Below are positions 1 through 5,544 of a stretch of DNA of 7,424 nucleotides, piece by piece. Source of the stretch: Promethearchaeia archaeon. GTDB taxonomy: Archaea > Asgardarchaeota > Lokiarchaeia > Sigyniarchaeales > SOKP01. Positions within the stretch are counted from its first letter, which is position 1; every line of letters starts with the position of its first letter. The notes under the pieces were generated by a model that had not been told where the DNA came from, searched no databases, and saw only the letters and a list, made by a program, of their open reading frames with translations. A program made the translations under genes and the position numbers. Location: NCBI GenBank assembly GCA_029856295.1, contig JAHQWS010000109.1, forward strand, positions 1 to 7,424, written 5' to 3'.

Positions 1-1
1 G

Positions 2-2005
2 CTTTCTTCCTCAGAGGTTATAGAGTTTTTAAAATATCCTAAAGATCTATTAATACAAAGCGGTTTTAATATCATATTACCTGATGTATTTACGAAAGGC
101 GGAAAACAGCGTTTATCTGCTAGATTGATTATTCGTTCTAGAGAGAAAAAAAAGGTCAAAGGTGGTACTGCTAAATTACCCTCTATATTTGATATTAACT
201 CTATGTTAGAATATAAATGGGAAGCAGAACTTAAAGGGGAAACACTTACAGAAAAAGAGTTTAAAGAATTAATTAGAAGTAATGAACCATTGATAAATTG
301 GCATGGAGATTGGATAGTAATTGACCAGCATGATATAAATGAATTGCGTAATGTATTTGATAAAAGTTTGGATACCGGAACAAAAAAGTATATGGAAGCA
401 TTAAAATTAGGATTAACGGGTAATATTCAACTTGAAGAAAATGGAACTGATTATGAAGTTGTTGTAGAAGGGGATTTTAAGGGACTCATTGAAAGAATTA
501 GATCAATTGAGAATTTTAAAACAATCCTCAGTCCTAAATCATTTAAAGGGACATTAAGACCGTATCAGCAAACAGCTCTTACTTGGATGGGGAATATGTG
601 TATGTTTAATTTTGGTCTTTGTTTAGCCGACGATATGGGGTTGGGAAAGACTATTCAAGTAATTGCCTTTCTATTACATCTTAAAGAGACCTATCCGGAT
701 GAGCCTGGTAGCGTTTTAATTATATGTCCTACTTCTGTATTATTTAATTGGTCTCGTGAACTAAAAAAATTTGCGCCAGATTTAGCGGTTTTTTTTCATC
801 ATGGACCCGAGCGTTATAAGGATGCATCAAATATCCCCGAGTTTTTAGAGCCTCATCGAATTTTTTTAACGACTTTTGGCACTCTTAGAAATGACATTGA
901 TTTTTTAGAAACAATTAATTTTAGCGGAATTATCGTAGATGAGATTCAAAATATTAAGAATTTCAGTTCGAAACAGACTAAAGCAGTATATAAATTACAG
1001 GGGAAATATAAGATAGGGCTAAGCGGTACTCCAATAGAAAATCGATTGATGGAACTATGGACTTTATTTGAATTTTTGAATCCGGGCCTATTAGGTAATA
1101 GAACAAAATTTCAAGAAGATTTTATCATTCCTATTGAACGATATCAAGATCAAGATACCATTGAAAAACTCAGAAACCTAATCTCGCCTTTTCTATTACG
1201 CCGATTAAAAATAGACAAGTCGATTATAAAAGATTTACCAGAAAAAAATGAAATAAAAATTTATGTCGGGCTTAGTGAAATACAGGCGAAAATGTATAAG
1301 AAAGTTATCGATGAAACATTAAAAGACTTAGAAAGTATAATTTCTGATAAAATGAATGTCCTTACTTTATTAGTTAAATTAAAACAAATTTGTAATCATC
1401 CATACCAATATTTAAAAAAACCAGTTCCCTCCTTTGATAACGGCATAAAAATGAAAGATTTTATAGAGGAATCTTATAAATTAGAAAGACTAATAGAGAT
1501 GATTGACGAAGTAATTTCAAATGGAGAAAAAGCCTTAATTTTTACTCAATTCAAGCAAATGGGGGACATAATTTATGAGATTTTAAAAAAAAAGTATGAA
1601 TTCAAGATTCTATACTTTCATGGAGGGGTTCCAGAAAAAAAAAGAAGGGAACTTGTAGATGAGTTTCAATCTAACTATATTGATAGTGCTCCAGTTATGA
1701 TTATTTCCTTGAAAGCTGGAGGAACAGGTTTAAACTTAACACAAGCCACTACAGTTTTTCATTTTGATCGCTGGTGGAATCCCGCAGTTGAAGATCAGGC
1801 GACAGATCGAGCTTATCGTATTGGACAGAAATCTCCTGTTAATGTTTATAAATTTATCACAAATGGAACAATAGAAGAAAAAATAGATGCATTATTAGAA
1901 GAAAAAAGAGATTTAGCTGATAAAATTATTTCATCCTCCGGAGAATCATGGATATCAGACTTGGATCTTGATAAAATTAAAGATTTATTCACATTAGACT
2001 ATTAA
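2..2005 (+). CDS. SNF2-family ATP-dependent DNA translocase (5' end outside window)
   Basis: Superfamily 2 ATPase that moves along double-stranded DNA and remodels protein-DNA complexes; cytoplasmic. The reading frame is open from base 2, so 667 residues are visible and the true start lies upstream. The in-frame TTG at 125 is not the start: the 41 residues before it contain the LPDVF and RLSARL pattern of the N-terminal region that precedes bacterial/archaeal SNF2 cores. Numbering from base 2, Walker A is DDMGLGKT at 210-217, the DExx box is DEIQ at 313-316 followed by KN, motif III SGTP is at 341-344, motif V contains AGGTGLNL near 572-579, and motif VI is DQATDRAYRIGQ at 598-609 with both arginines present. 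The core therefore looks catalytically intact. It stops 14 bases before the SWIM gene, and AGGTG at 2004-2008 overlaps its stop codon, so the two genes look co-transcribed. Bacterial HepA-type SNF2 proteins are the closest architecture. The family call is secure; the biological role is not shown by the sequence. Confidence 0.95.
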   Translation, partial: LSSSEVIEFLKYPKDLLIQSGFNIILPDVFTKGGKQRLSARLIIRSREKKKVKGGTAKLPSIFDINSMLEYKWEAELKGETLTEKEFKELIRSNEPLINWHGDWIVIDQHDINELRNVFDKSLDTGTKKYMEALKLGLTGNIQLEENGTDYEVVVEGDFKGLIERIRSIENFKTILSPKSFKGTLRPYQQTALTWMGNMCMFNFGLCLADDMGLGKTIQVIAFLLHLKETYPDEPGSVLIICPTSVLFNWSRELKKFAPDLAVFFHHGPERYKDASNIPEFLEPHRIFLTTFGTLRNDIDFLETINFSGIIVDEIQNIKNFSSKQTKAVYKLQGKYKIGLSGTPIENRLMELWTLFEFLNPGLLGNRTKFQEDFIIPIERYQDQDTIEKLRNLISPFLLRRLKIDKSIIKDLPEKNEIKIYVGLSEIQAKMYKKVIDETLKDLESIISDKMNVLTLLVKLKQICNHPYQYLKKPVPSFDNGIKMKDFIEESYKLERLIEMIDEVISNGEKALIFTQFKQMGDIIYEILKKKYEFKILYFHGGVPEKKRRELVDEFQSNYIDSAPVMIISLKAGGTGLNLTQATTVFHFDRWWNPAVEDQATDRAYRIGQKSPVNVYKFITNGTIEEKIDALLEEKRDLADKIISSSGESWISDLDLDKIKDLFTLDY

Positions 2006-2019
2006 GGTGCTAATTAATA

Positions 2020-2835
2020 ATGGACAATGATAATTCTAGTCGGAGAATAAAAAAGAGAAGTCCTGAAAGGAGGCGCAAGAGTGAATACGATAAAAGACGT
2101 ACTAATCAGGAAGTCCAACAAATTAAAAATGATTTAATTAATTTTGCTAAAACATCATGGGGGCAACAGTGGATCCATTCAATATTAATGGTTGGACGCC
2201 CATTTAGAATGCAGCGCGGAATTGAATACGCAGAAGATGATAGAAGAATAGAAAACCTTAGAATTAATAAAGGACAAATTTTTGCTACGGTACAGGGAAC
2301 TGCTCCTACTCCGTATCGAGTCAAGATAAATTTTGAGATAATTCCTGAAGAGGCATGGAAAACAATACTTGAATCCTTAGCAGAAAAAATTATAAATCTT
2401 ACAATGCTTTTGGATGGTTTATTACCGGAGGATATAGTAAATATTTTTGAAGAAAATAATTACCCTTTATTCCCTGATGCATCAAAAGGTATAAAAGCGG
2501 AGTGTTCTTGTCCTGACAAAGCTATTCCATGTAAGCATATAGCATCCGTAATATTATATATTTCAAAAGTTCTTGATTATGACCCATTTATATTACTAAA
2601 AATTAGAGGGAAATCGAAAAAAGAAATTTTAATAGATTTAAGTTTAGCTCAAAAGTCTGAAAGCGAAATTATATCCACACGTGGTAATGTATCTGCAGAA
2701 AAAGATGAAAAAGTTAAATTTTCCTTTAATGTGCCAAAAATTTCAATCCAGGAAATATCATTAGAGAAAACAATTTCGGAGGATATGAAAGGTTTTGAAA
2801 AATTAGTTTTAAATTTAAAAAACCTGGAAAAATAA
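2020..2835 (+). CDS. SWIM zinc-finger protein, C-terminus apparently frameshifted
   Basis: A 271-residue frame starting at ATG 2020, with AGGTG (2004-2008) about 11 bases upstream. The first 35 residues are very basic, with many Arg and Lys, which suits nucleic-acid contact. The SWIM motif CxCx6CxH is formed by C162, C164, C171 and H173 and should bind one zinc ion; SWIM domains are known to bind DNA or proteins. Bacteria and archaea often pair such a protein with a SNF2 translocase, as here, so it is probably the partner or DNA-targeting subunit of the upstream enzyme (inference). The region after about residue 210 is a low-complexity, charged linker. The frame ends TAA at 2833, but a family-like C-terminal segment continues directly in the -1 frame (2832-2969). 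One extra A in the run at 2828-2832 would give a 316-residue protein. The 271-residue form is thus probably short of its C-terminal helices because of a sequencing error, a real mutation or recoding. Confidence 0.88.
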   Translation: MDNDNSSRRIKKRSPERRRKSEYDKRRTNQEVQQIKNDLINFAKTSWGQQWIHSILMVGRPFRMQRGIEYAEDDRRIENLRINKGQIFATVQGTAPTPYRVKINFEIIPEEAWKTILESLAEKIINLTMLLDGLLPEDIVNIFEENNYPLFPDASKGIKAECSCPDKAIPCKHIASVILYISKVLDYDPFILLKIRGKSKKEILIDLSLAQKSESEIISTRGNVSAEKDEKVKFSFNVPKISIQEISLEKTISEDMKGFEKLVLNLKNLEK

Positions 2836-2969
2836 TAGAAACTTTAGAAAATTTAGGCATACCCTCAAATATCGATAATCCAAAAGCTTTTGAGACCGTG
2901 CTAAAAAGGATATACCAGACTATTAGTTCAGAGTTTTATAAAAAGTCTATGAAAAAAGAAAAGAGTTAA
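2832..2969 (+). pseudogene. Displaced C-terminal segment of the SWIM protein (-1 frame)
   Basis: Forty-five codons in the -1 frame relative to the SWIM gene, ending TAA at 2967-2969. The product contains ETLENLGIPS, then a spacer, then AFETVLKRIYQTIS, and ends in a Lys-rich tail. C-termini of SWIM proteins paired with SNF2 commonly have a 'L..LG.P ... F...L...Y' pattern, so this looks like the missing end of the upstream protein and not a separate gene; it has no start codon of its own. Upstream, this frame is closed by TGA at 2796-2798, so the shift must lie between about 2799 and 2832. Candidates are the A5 run at 2828-2832 and the heptamer A AAA AAC at 2817-2823, which is in the right phase for -1 slippage. 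The homology pattern is from memory of the family and was not aligned. Confidence 0.7.
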
Positions 2970-2975
2970 AAAAAA
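2968..2975 (-). terminator. T8 tract downstream of the minus-strand membrane protein gene
   Basis: Eight T on the minus strand, about 50 bases past the stop of the gene at 3027-3545 and next to the end of the converging SWIM frame. Archaeal transcription commonly ends at such T-runs without a hairpin. For the plus-strand operon the matching T-rich stretch is about 3010-3039. Confidence 0.4.
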
Positions 2976-3026
2976 GAATTTCCAAATAATTGGTTTAAAA
3001 GAATCTGCCGATTTCTGTTTCTACAT

Positions 3027-3545
3027 TTATTTATTTTTCATATAATACGAAATAATATTTCTAATGAAAATATATGAAGGCAATGGAGGAGGAGTTACCC
3101 AAAAATCAGCAGTGATTTCTCTTATTCTGCCGTTTTTCTTAATAATTTTTAGCTTATTTTCTTTACTGGATACATTATCGATGGTAGTAATTTTTGTAAA
3201 ATATTCTACGTTATAAATATCTTCAAAAAGACACTTATACATTATATTATCTTTTCGACGGATTACAATACTTTCTGGAGATATCACTAAGGTATGGGAC
3301 ATCATAAAACGCACAAAATAAAAAAAGATCAAAAAAACTATGACCAATGGTATTGTTATCATGAGAACACCAATCAAACCTATGTGTACACTAAATATCG
3401 CTGTCACAATTCCTATAATTACAAAAATGCAAAAACAACAGAGGTACCATCCTTTAAATTGCCTTTTAAATGAAAAAGTATGATTGTTAGCTAGTAATCC
3501 ATCGAGTTTTAATGGATCAATAAGCTTTTCTGGATCTGGTATCAT
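3027..3545 (-). CDS. Membrane protein with two helices and a PH-like domain
   Basis: A 172-residue protein of unidentified family. Residues 1-31 are polar and lack a signal peptide. Two hydrophobic segments follow at about 33-51 and 55-79, joined by a short turn (SVHIG), so they form a helical hairpin with both tails probably on the cytoplasmic side. Residues 84-168 are soluble and strand-rich, with VISPESIVIRRKD, then LFEDIYNVEY, then KLKIIKKNGR and a final helix. This is the layout of bacterial PH-like domains found after a transmembrane pair in many small uncharacterised prokaryotic membrane proteins. The start is ATG at 3545; no convincing Shine-Dalgarno sequence precedes it. It is transcribed alone, convergent with the SNF2-SWIM genes and divergent from the 99-residue protein. 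The transmembrane call is firm; the PH-like assignment is an inference from pattern, not from an alignment. No catalytic motif is seen. Confidence 0.8.
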   Translation of the reverse strand: MIPDPEKLIDPLKLDGLLANNHTFSFKRQFKGWYLCCFCIFVIIGIVTAIFSVHIGLIGVLMITIPLVIVFLIFFYFVRFMMSHTLVISPESIVIRRKDNIMYKCLFEDIYNVEYFTKITTIDNVSSKENKLKIIKKNGRIREITADFWVTPPPLPSYIFIRNIISYYMKNK

Positions 3546-3602
3546 AAAGACAACTCTTTATTTTTATTGGATTATTATTTGATGTTGTTACTATTTAATT
3601 TC

Positions 3603-3616
3603 TATATATATAAATA
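3603..3616. promoter_or_regulatory. TATA-like element between divergent genes
   Basis: A run of alternating T and A leading into TATAAATA. On the plus strand it would place a transcription start near 3637, about 27 bases before ATG 3664. The same symmetric run could also serve the minus-strand gene, giving a start near 3575 and a roughly 30-base leader. No clear BRE could be picked out of the AT-rich background. Confidence 0.5.
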
Positions 3617-3623
3617 TTACATT

Positions 3624-3653
3624 ATTCTGCATTTTTCAGAATTCTATATTCTG
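3624..3653. promoter_or_regulatory. Putative operator: three ATTCTG half-sites in alternating orientation
   Basis: ATTCTG occurs at 3624-3629, its exact reverse complement CAGAAT at 3637-3642, and ATTCTG again at 3648-3653. They form two overlapping perfect 6-bp inverted repeats with 7-base and 5-base spacers. The cluster sits just downstream of the TATA-like element and covers the expected plus-strand start site, where archaeal repressors typically bind. A transcript hairpin from either pair is the alternative reading. Confidence 0.45.
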
Positions 3654-3663
3654 GAAATTGAAA

Positions 3664-3963
3664 ATGCCTAAAATTTCTGAATTTTTTACTAGTAAAAAAA
3701 TGTCTTACCCTAAACTGAAAAAATACCTACGACGAGAAGAGAGTAAGAGGTTGTTGCAAGAAGGGATGACGCCAGAAGATATACTGACCAATATATTCCA
3801 TCTTACAGTTTATACAACAGATAATAAATATTTAAAACGATATATGGTACGTAATTTTTTTGAAGAATTTTTTGAAGACTCTAGATTAACTTTTCGAGAG
3901 ATAATTGAAAAATATAGTAGTATACCTAAAAAAATAATTGATAATTACTCATTTTTTTGCTAA
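3664..3963 (+). CDS. Hypothetical 99-residue charged helical protein
   Basis: No family recognised. ATG at 3664 is preferred over the TTG two codons earlier (3658), because nothing extra is conserved in the two added residues and ATG is the stronger start; no good ribosome-binding site is visible for either. The product has a basic N-terminal third (KKMSYPKLKKYLRREESKR, residues 11-29), then a phrase GMTPEDILTNIF (34-45), then an aromatic and acidic stretch MVRNFFEEFFEDSRLTFREI (61-80), and ends with Cys. It is predicted to be mostly helical, with no signal peptide or membrane segment. The basic N-terminus and the inverted repeats in its promoter would fit a small DNA-binding autoregulator, but no clear helix-turn-helix can be assigned, so this stays a guess. 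It is a single-gene unit, divergent from the PH-like membrane protein. That it is a real gene is supported by normal codon texture and a defined promoter region. Confidence 0.6.
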   Translation: MPKISEFFTSKKMSYPKLKKYLRREESKRLLQEGMTPEDILTNIFHLTVYTTDNKYLKRYMVRNFFEEFFEDSRLTFREIIEKYSSIPKKIIDNYSFFC

Positions 3964-4001
3964 TTAAATTAAATCTTATTCTTTTCTTATTTCTTTCTCT
4001 C
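3952..4001 (+). terminator. T7 and pyrimidine-rich tract after the 99-residue gene
   Basis: T7 at 3952-3958 lies over the last codons, and a nearly pure pyrimidine stretch at about 3974-4001 follows the stop. No stable hairpin is seen. This matches the T-rich, structure-independent archaeal terminator style. Confidence 0.45.
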
Positions 4002-4050
4002 AGTTTATTCGCGACAGTATTTTATCCAAAATGAAAAAATTTAGAAAAGG

Positions 4051-4203
4051 CTATTGAAATGCTCTTTTCCTATAATAGTTCTTGAGAATTTTTTCCCATT
4101 TCTCACCTAATTCTGGCAAATCAGTGTCATAGAAAAGGTTTACAGCACGTTCCAAAATCCTTGCTATATTATTTTCATATTTTTTTATGTCATTGTCAAC
4201 CAT
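4051..4203 (-). CDS. Possible 50-residue hypothetical protein
   Basis: A small open frame. The longest reading starts at 4317, but its first 38 residues are a Phe/Ile/Tyr-rich string typical of translated AT-rich spacer, so ATG at 4203 is preferred. The shorter product is charged and amphipathic, with a helix around IARILERAVNLFYD (residues 13-26) and a second around GEKWEKILKNYYRKR (33-47). No family is recognised. There is no ribosome-binding site; a TATA-like stretch at about 4238-4247 would allow a leaderless or short-leader transcript. The gene stands alone between the 99-residue gene and the GTPase gene, on the opposite strand from both. It may be a real small protein or a chance ORF. 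A membrane-spanning version from 4317 cannot be ruled out. Confidence 0.35.
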   Translation of the reverse strand: MVDNDIKKYENNIARILERAVNLFYDTDLPELGEKWEKILKNYYRKRAFQ

Positions 4204-4338
4204 AATAAATGTAAATGAGAAGAAGAAGGATTTAAAACAATATAATACTGTGATGACTGGATTGTATATTTGAAAACTATATGTAAAAAATATCTGTATA
4301 TATTTGCGACTGAACAACTATCTTTTTTAAAAAACTAA

Positions 4339-4355
4339 CTTTAAATTAATTAAAG
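4339..4355. promoter_or_regulatory. CTTTAA inverted repeat upstream of the GTPase gene
   Basis: Perfect 6-bp arms CTTTAA (4339-4344) and TTAAAG (4350-4355) around a 5-base centre, 52 bases before the GTPase start. It overlaps TATA-like sequence running to about 4376, so the promoter of the GTPase gene is probably in 4340-4376. In sequence this AT-rich a short repeat could be chance. Confidence 0.25.
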
Positions 4356-4386
4356 ATATAATTATTTTAAATAAAATAAGCAAATA

Positions 4387-4392
4387 AGAAGG
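4387..4392 (+). promoter_or_regulatory. Shine-Dalgarno-like AGAAGG region before the GTPase
   Basis: The purine run AAGAAGGA ends at about 4393. It lies some 15 bases before the TTG at 4408, longer than usual. No ATG or GTG lies closer in frame, so either the spacing is loose or the start is a non-standard codon between 4393 and 4408. Confidence 0.3.
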
Positions 4393-4407
4393 ATTGTAGA
4401 AAAAAAA

Positions 4408-5364
4408 TTGGAAAGCCTCTTTCGTACTCTGTTAAGGAATTACATGAATGATGTAGATGGGGTAATAGCTATAGCTATATGTGATAGAGATGGCTTGATA
4501 ATAGGGTCAGAAGATAGAGCGGAATTCAACAATGAACCCGTAATTGGGGTATTGTCGGCAGTTCTTGATAGTTATATAGACCGAATCAAGGACGAATTTG
4601 GAACAGAAAGTAATTTTATGAACATCACTACAACCGGAGACAAAAAGTTTGCTTATTGTTCCATGGGGCCTAATTCTATTTTAACTACTATCGCACATCA
4701 AGCTACTACTGATATTGAATTAAGAGTTTATTCAGAACATATTGCAAGCAAAATTGAGTTAATTATATCTGGAAATGATAGTGTGTCGCTCGAAATACCT
4801 GAAATTATTCGAACACTTTCTAAAATTAAAGGTGGAAAATTACCAGTAGGTGATTATTCTGCCAAATTAATTCTCTGTGGAGAATACATGGTCGGAAAAA
4901 CTTCCCTTATTAAACGTTTTGTAGAAGATAAGTTTCAAGAGAGTTATCTCTCTACATTAGGAGTGGAAATTTCTAAAAAAACTTTAGAATTAGCAGAAAC
5001 CACAAATATTAATTTCATTATCTGGGATATCGCAGGACAAAGAACTCAAATGGCACCATATAGAAAACGCTTTTATAGTGGGGCAAACTCTGCATTTATT
5101 GTGATTGATAGAACTCGAGAAGGTAATTTAAACAACATTGAATATTGGTATAATGACATCAAACAGGCAGTAAGTGCTAATAACACTATTGTTATTGTTG
5201 GAAATAAGTCAGATTTAGAAGATAAAATAGTTATTAGTGAGAAAGAGATTAAAGAAATAGCAGATAAATTCGGATTTCATTACATTCTTACATCTGCTAA
5301 GACGGGAGAAAATGTAAATGATGCATTTCTTTATATCGCGTACCGTTTTTTAGAAATGGCATGA
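4408..5364 (+). CDS. Roadblock/LC7 domain fused to a Rab/Ras-like small GTPase
   Basis: A 318-residue cytoplasmic GTP-binding switch. Residues 1-120 are a Roadblock/LC7 domain (LLRNYMNDVDGVIAIAICDRDGLIIGS opening, residues 8-34, typical of the family). A linker covers about 121-150. Residues 151-316 are a complete small GTPase: P-loop GEYMVGKT (158-165), switch I Thr183 in STLGVE, G3 WDIAGQ (206-211) with the catalytic Gln present, G4 NKSD (266-269) and G5 TSAK (295-298). There is no C-terminal cysteine for prenylation and no signal peptide. Roadblock proteins such as MglB act as GTPase-activating partners and dimerise, so the fused domain may regulate the attached GTPase in cis or assemble dimers (inference). 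The start is TTG 4408; the frame is open upstream to 4375 without ATG or GTG, and the Roadblock helix begins just after the TTG. Such GTPases and Roadblock domains are abundant in Asgard archaea. The domain calls are secure; the partner and the process are unknown. Confidence 0.93.
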   Translation: MESLFRTLLRNYMNDVDGVIAIAICDRDGLIIGSEDRAEFNNEPVIGVLSAVLDSYIDRIKDEFGTESNFMNITTTGDKKFAYCSMGPNSILTTIAHQATTDIELRVYSEHIASKIELIISGNDSVSLEIPEIIRTLSKIKGGKLPVGDYSAKLILCGEYMVGKTSLIKRFVEDKFQESYLSTLGVEISKKTLELAETTNINFIIWDIAGQRTQMAPYRKRFYSGANSAFIVIDRTREGNLNNIEYWYNDIKQAVSANNTIVIVGNKSDLEDKIVISEKEIKEIADKFGFHYILTSAKTGENVNDAFLYIAYRFLEMA

Positions 5365-5385
5365 TTTTGATTCTTGTTTTATTTT
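5365..5385 (+). terminator. T-rich tract directly after the GTPase stop
   Basis: Fifteen of the 21 bases are T, with runs of four, starting at the base after the TGA. No hairpin is seen. It suggests that the GTPase transcript can end here and that the next gene may have its own promoter, for which TATA-like sequence around 5396-5425 is a candidate. Confidence 0.35.
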
Positions 5386-5468
5386 AGAACACACTTCTTT
5401 ATTAAATTTGTATTATTAAATTAACTCAAATTGTTCAATAAATTGGATGTAAGAATTAAAATTATAAA

Positions 5469-5544
5469 AGAGGTGGAAACAAGATAGTTTTAGAAGTTAC
5501 TTTTAATGATATACACGCTCAGTGAGACACTAGAGGCTATTTGA
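5469..5544 (+). promoter_or_regulatory. Unusual leader of the beta-rich protein gene
   Basis: AGAGGTGG at 5469-5476 is the strongest Shine-Dalgarno match in the window, yet the codon at the right distance is ATA (5484). From ATA, 13 sense codons (IVLEVTFNDIHAQ) run to TGA at 5523 and are in frame with the main gene, with no other stop before it. In a second frame, ATG 5506 opens a 12-codon ORF (MIYTLSETLEAI) ending in a TGATG overlap with the main start at 5544. The main start has its own AGAGG at 5532-5536, seven bases away. The leader could be an upstream coupled peptide, a lost N-terminus, or chance. Confidence 0.35.

Noticed and set aside
2106..2324. Minus-strand open frame of 72 codons
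   Set aside because: It lies wholly within the SWIM coding region on the other strand and has no family-like content; a shadow frame.
2817..2823. Programmed -1 frameshift signal as the main explanation for the SWIM break
   Set aside because: The heptamer is correct, but no pseudoknot or stable hairpin follows at the usual distance, and the A-run just downstream explains the break more simply. It is kept only as an alternative in the findings.
3027..3963. Toxin-antitoxin pair reading of the divergent membrane protein and small protein genes
   Set aside because: Such pairs are normally co-directional and overlapping, and neither protein shows a toxin or antitoxin motif.
4204..4317. N-terminal extension of the 50-residue minus-strand ORF
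   Set aside because: The 38 residues are dominated by Phe, Ile and Tyr, as expected from translated AT-rich spacer, and there is no ribosome-binding site at 4317. A membrane helix cannot be excluded, but the shorter form is preferred.
5400..5424. Repeated TATTAAATT words after the GTPase gene
   Set aside because: Short, two copies only, and in sequence of very low GC; expected by chance.
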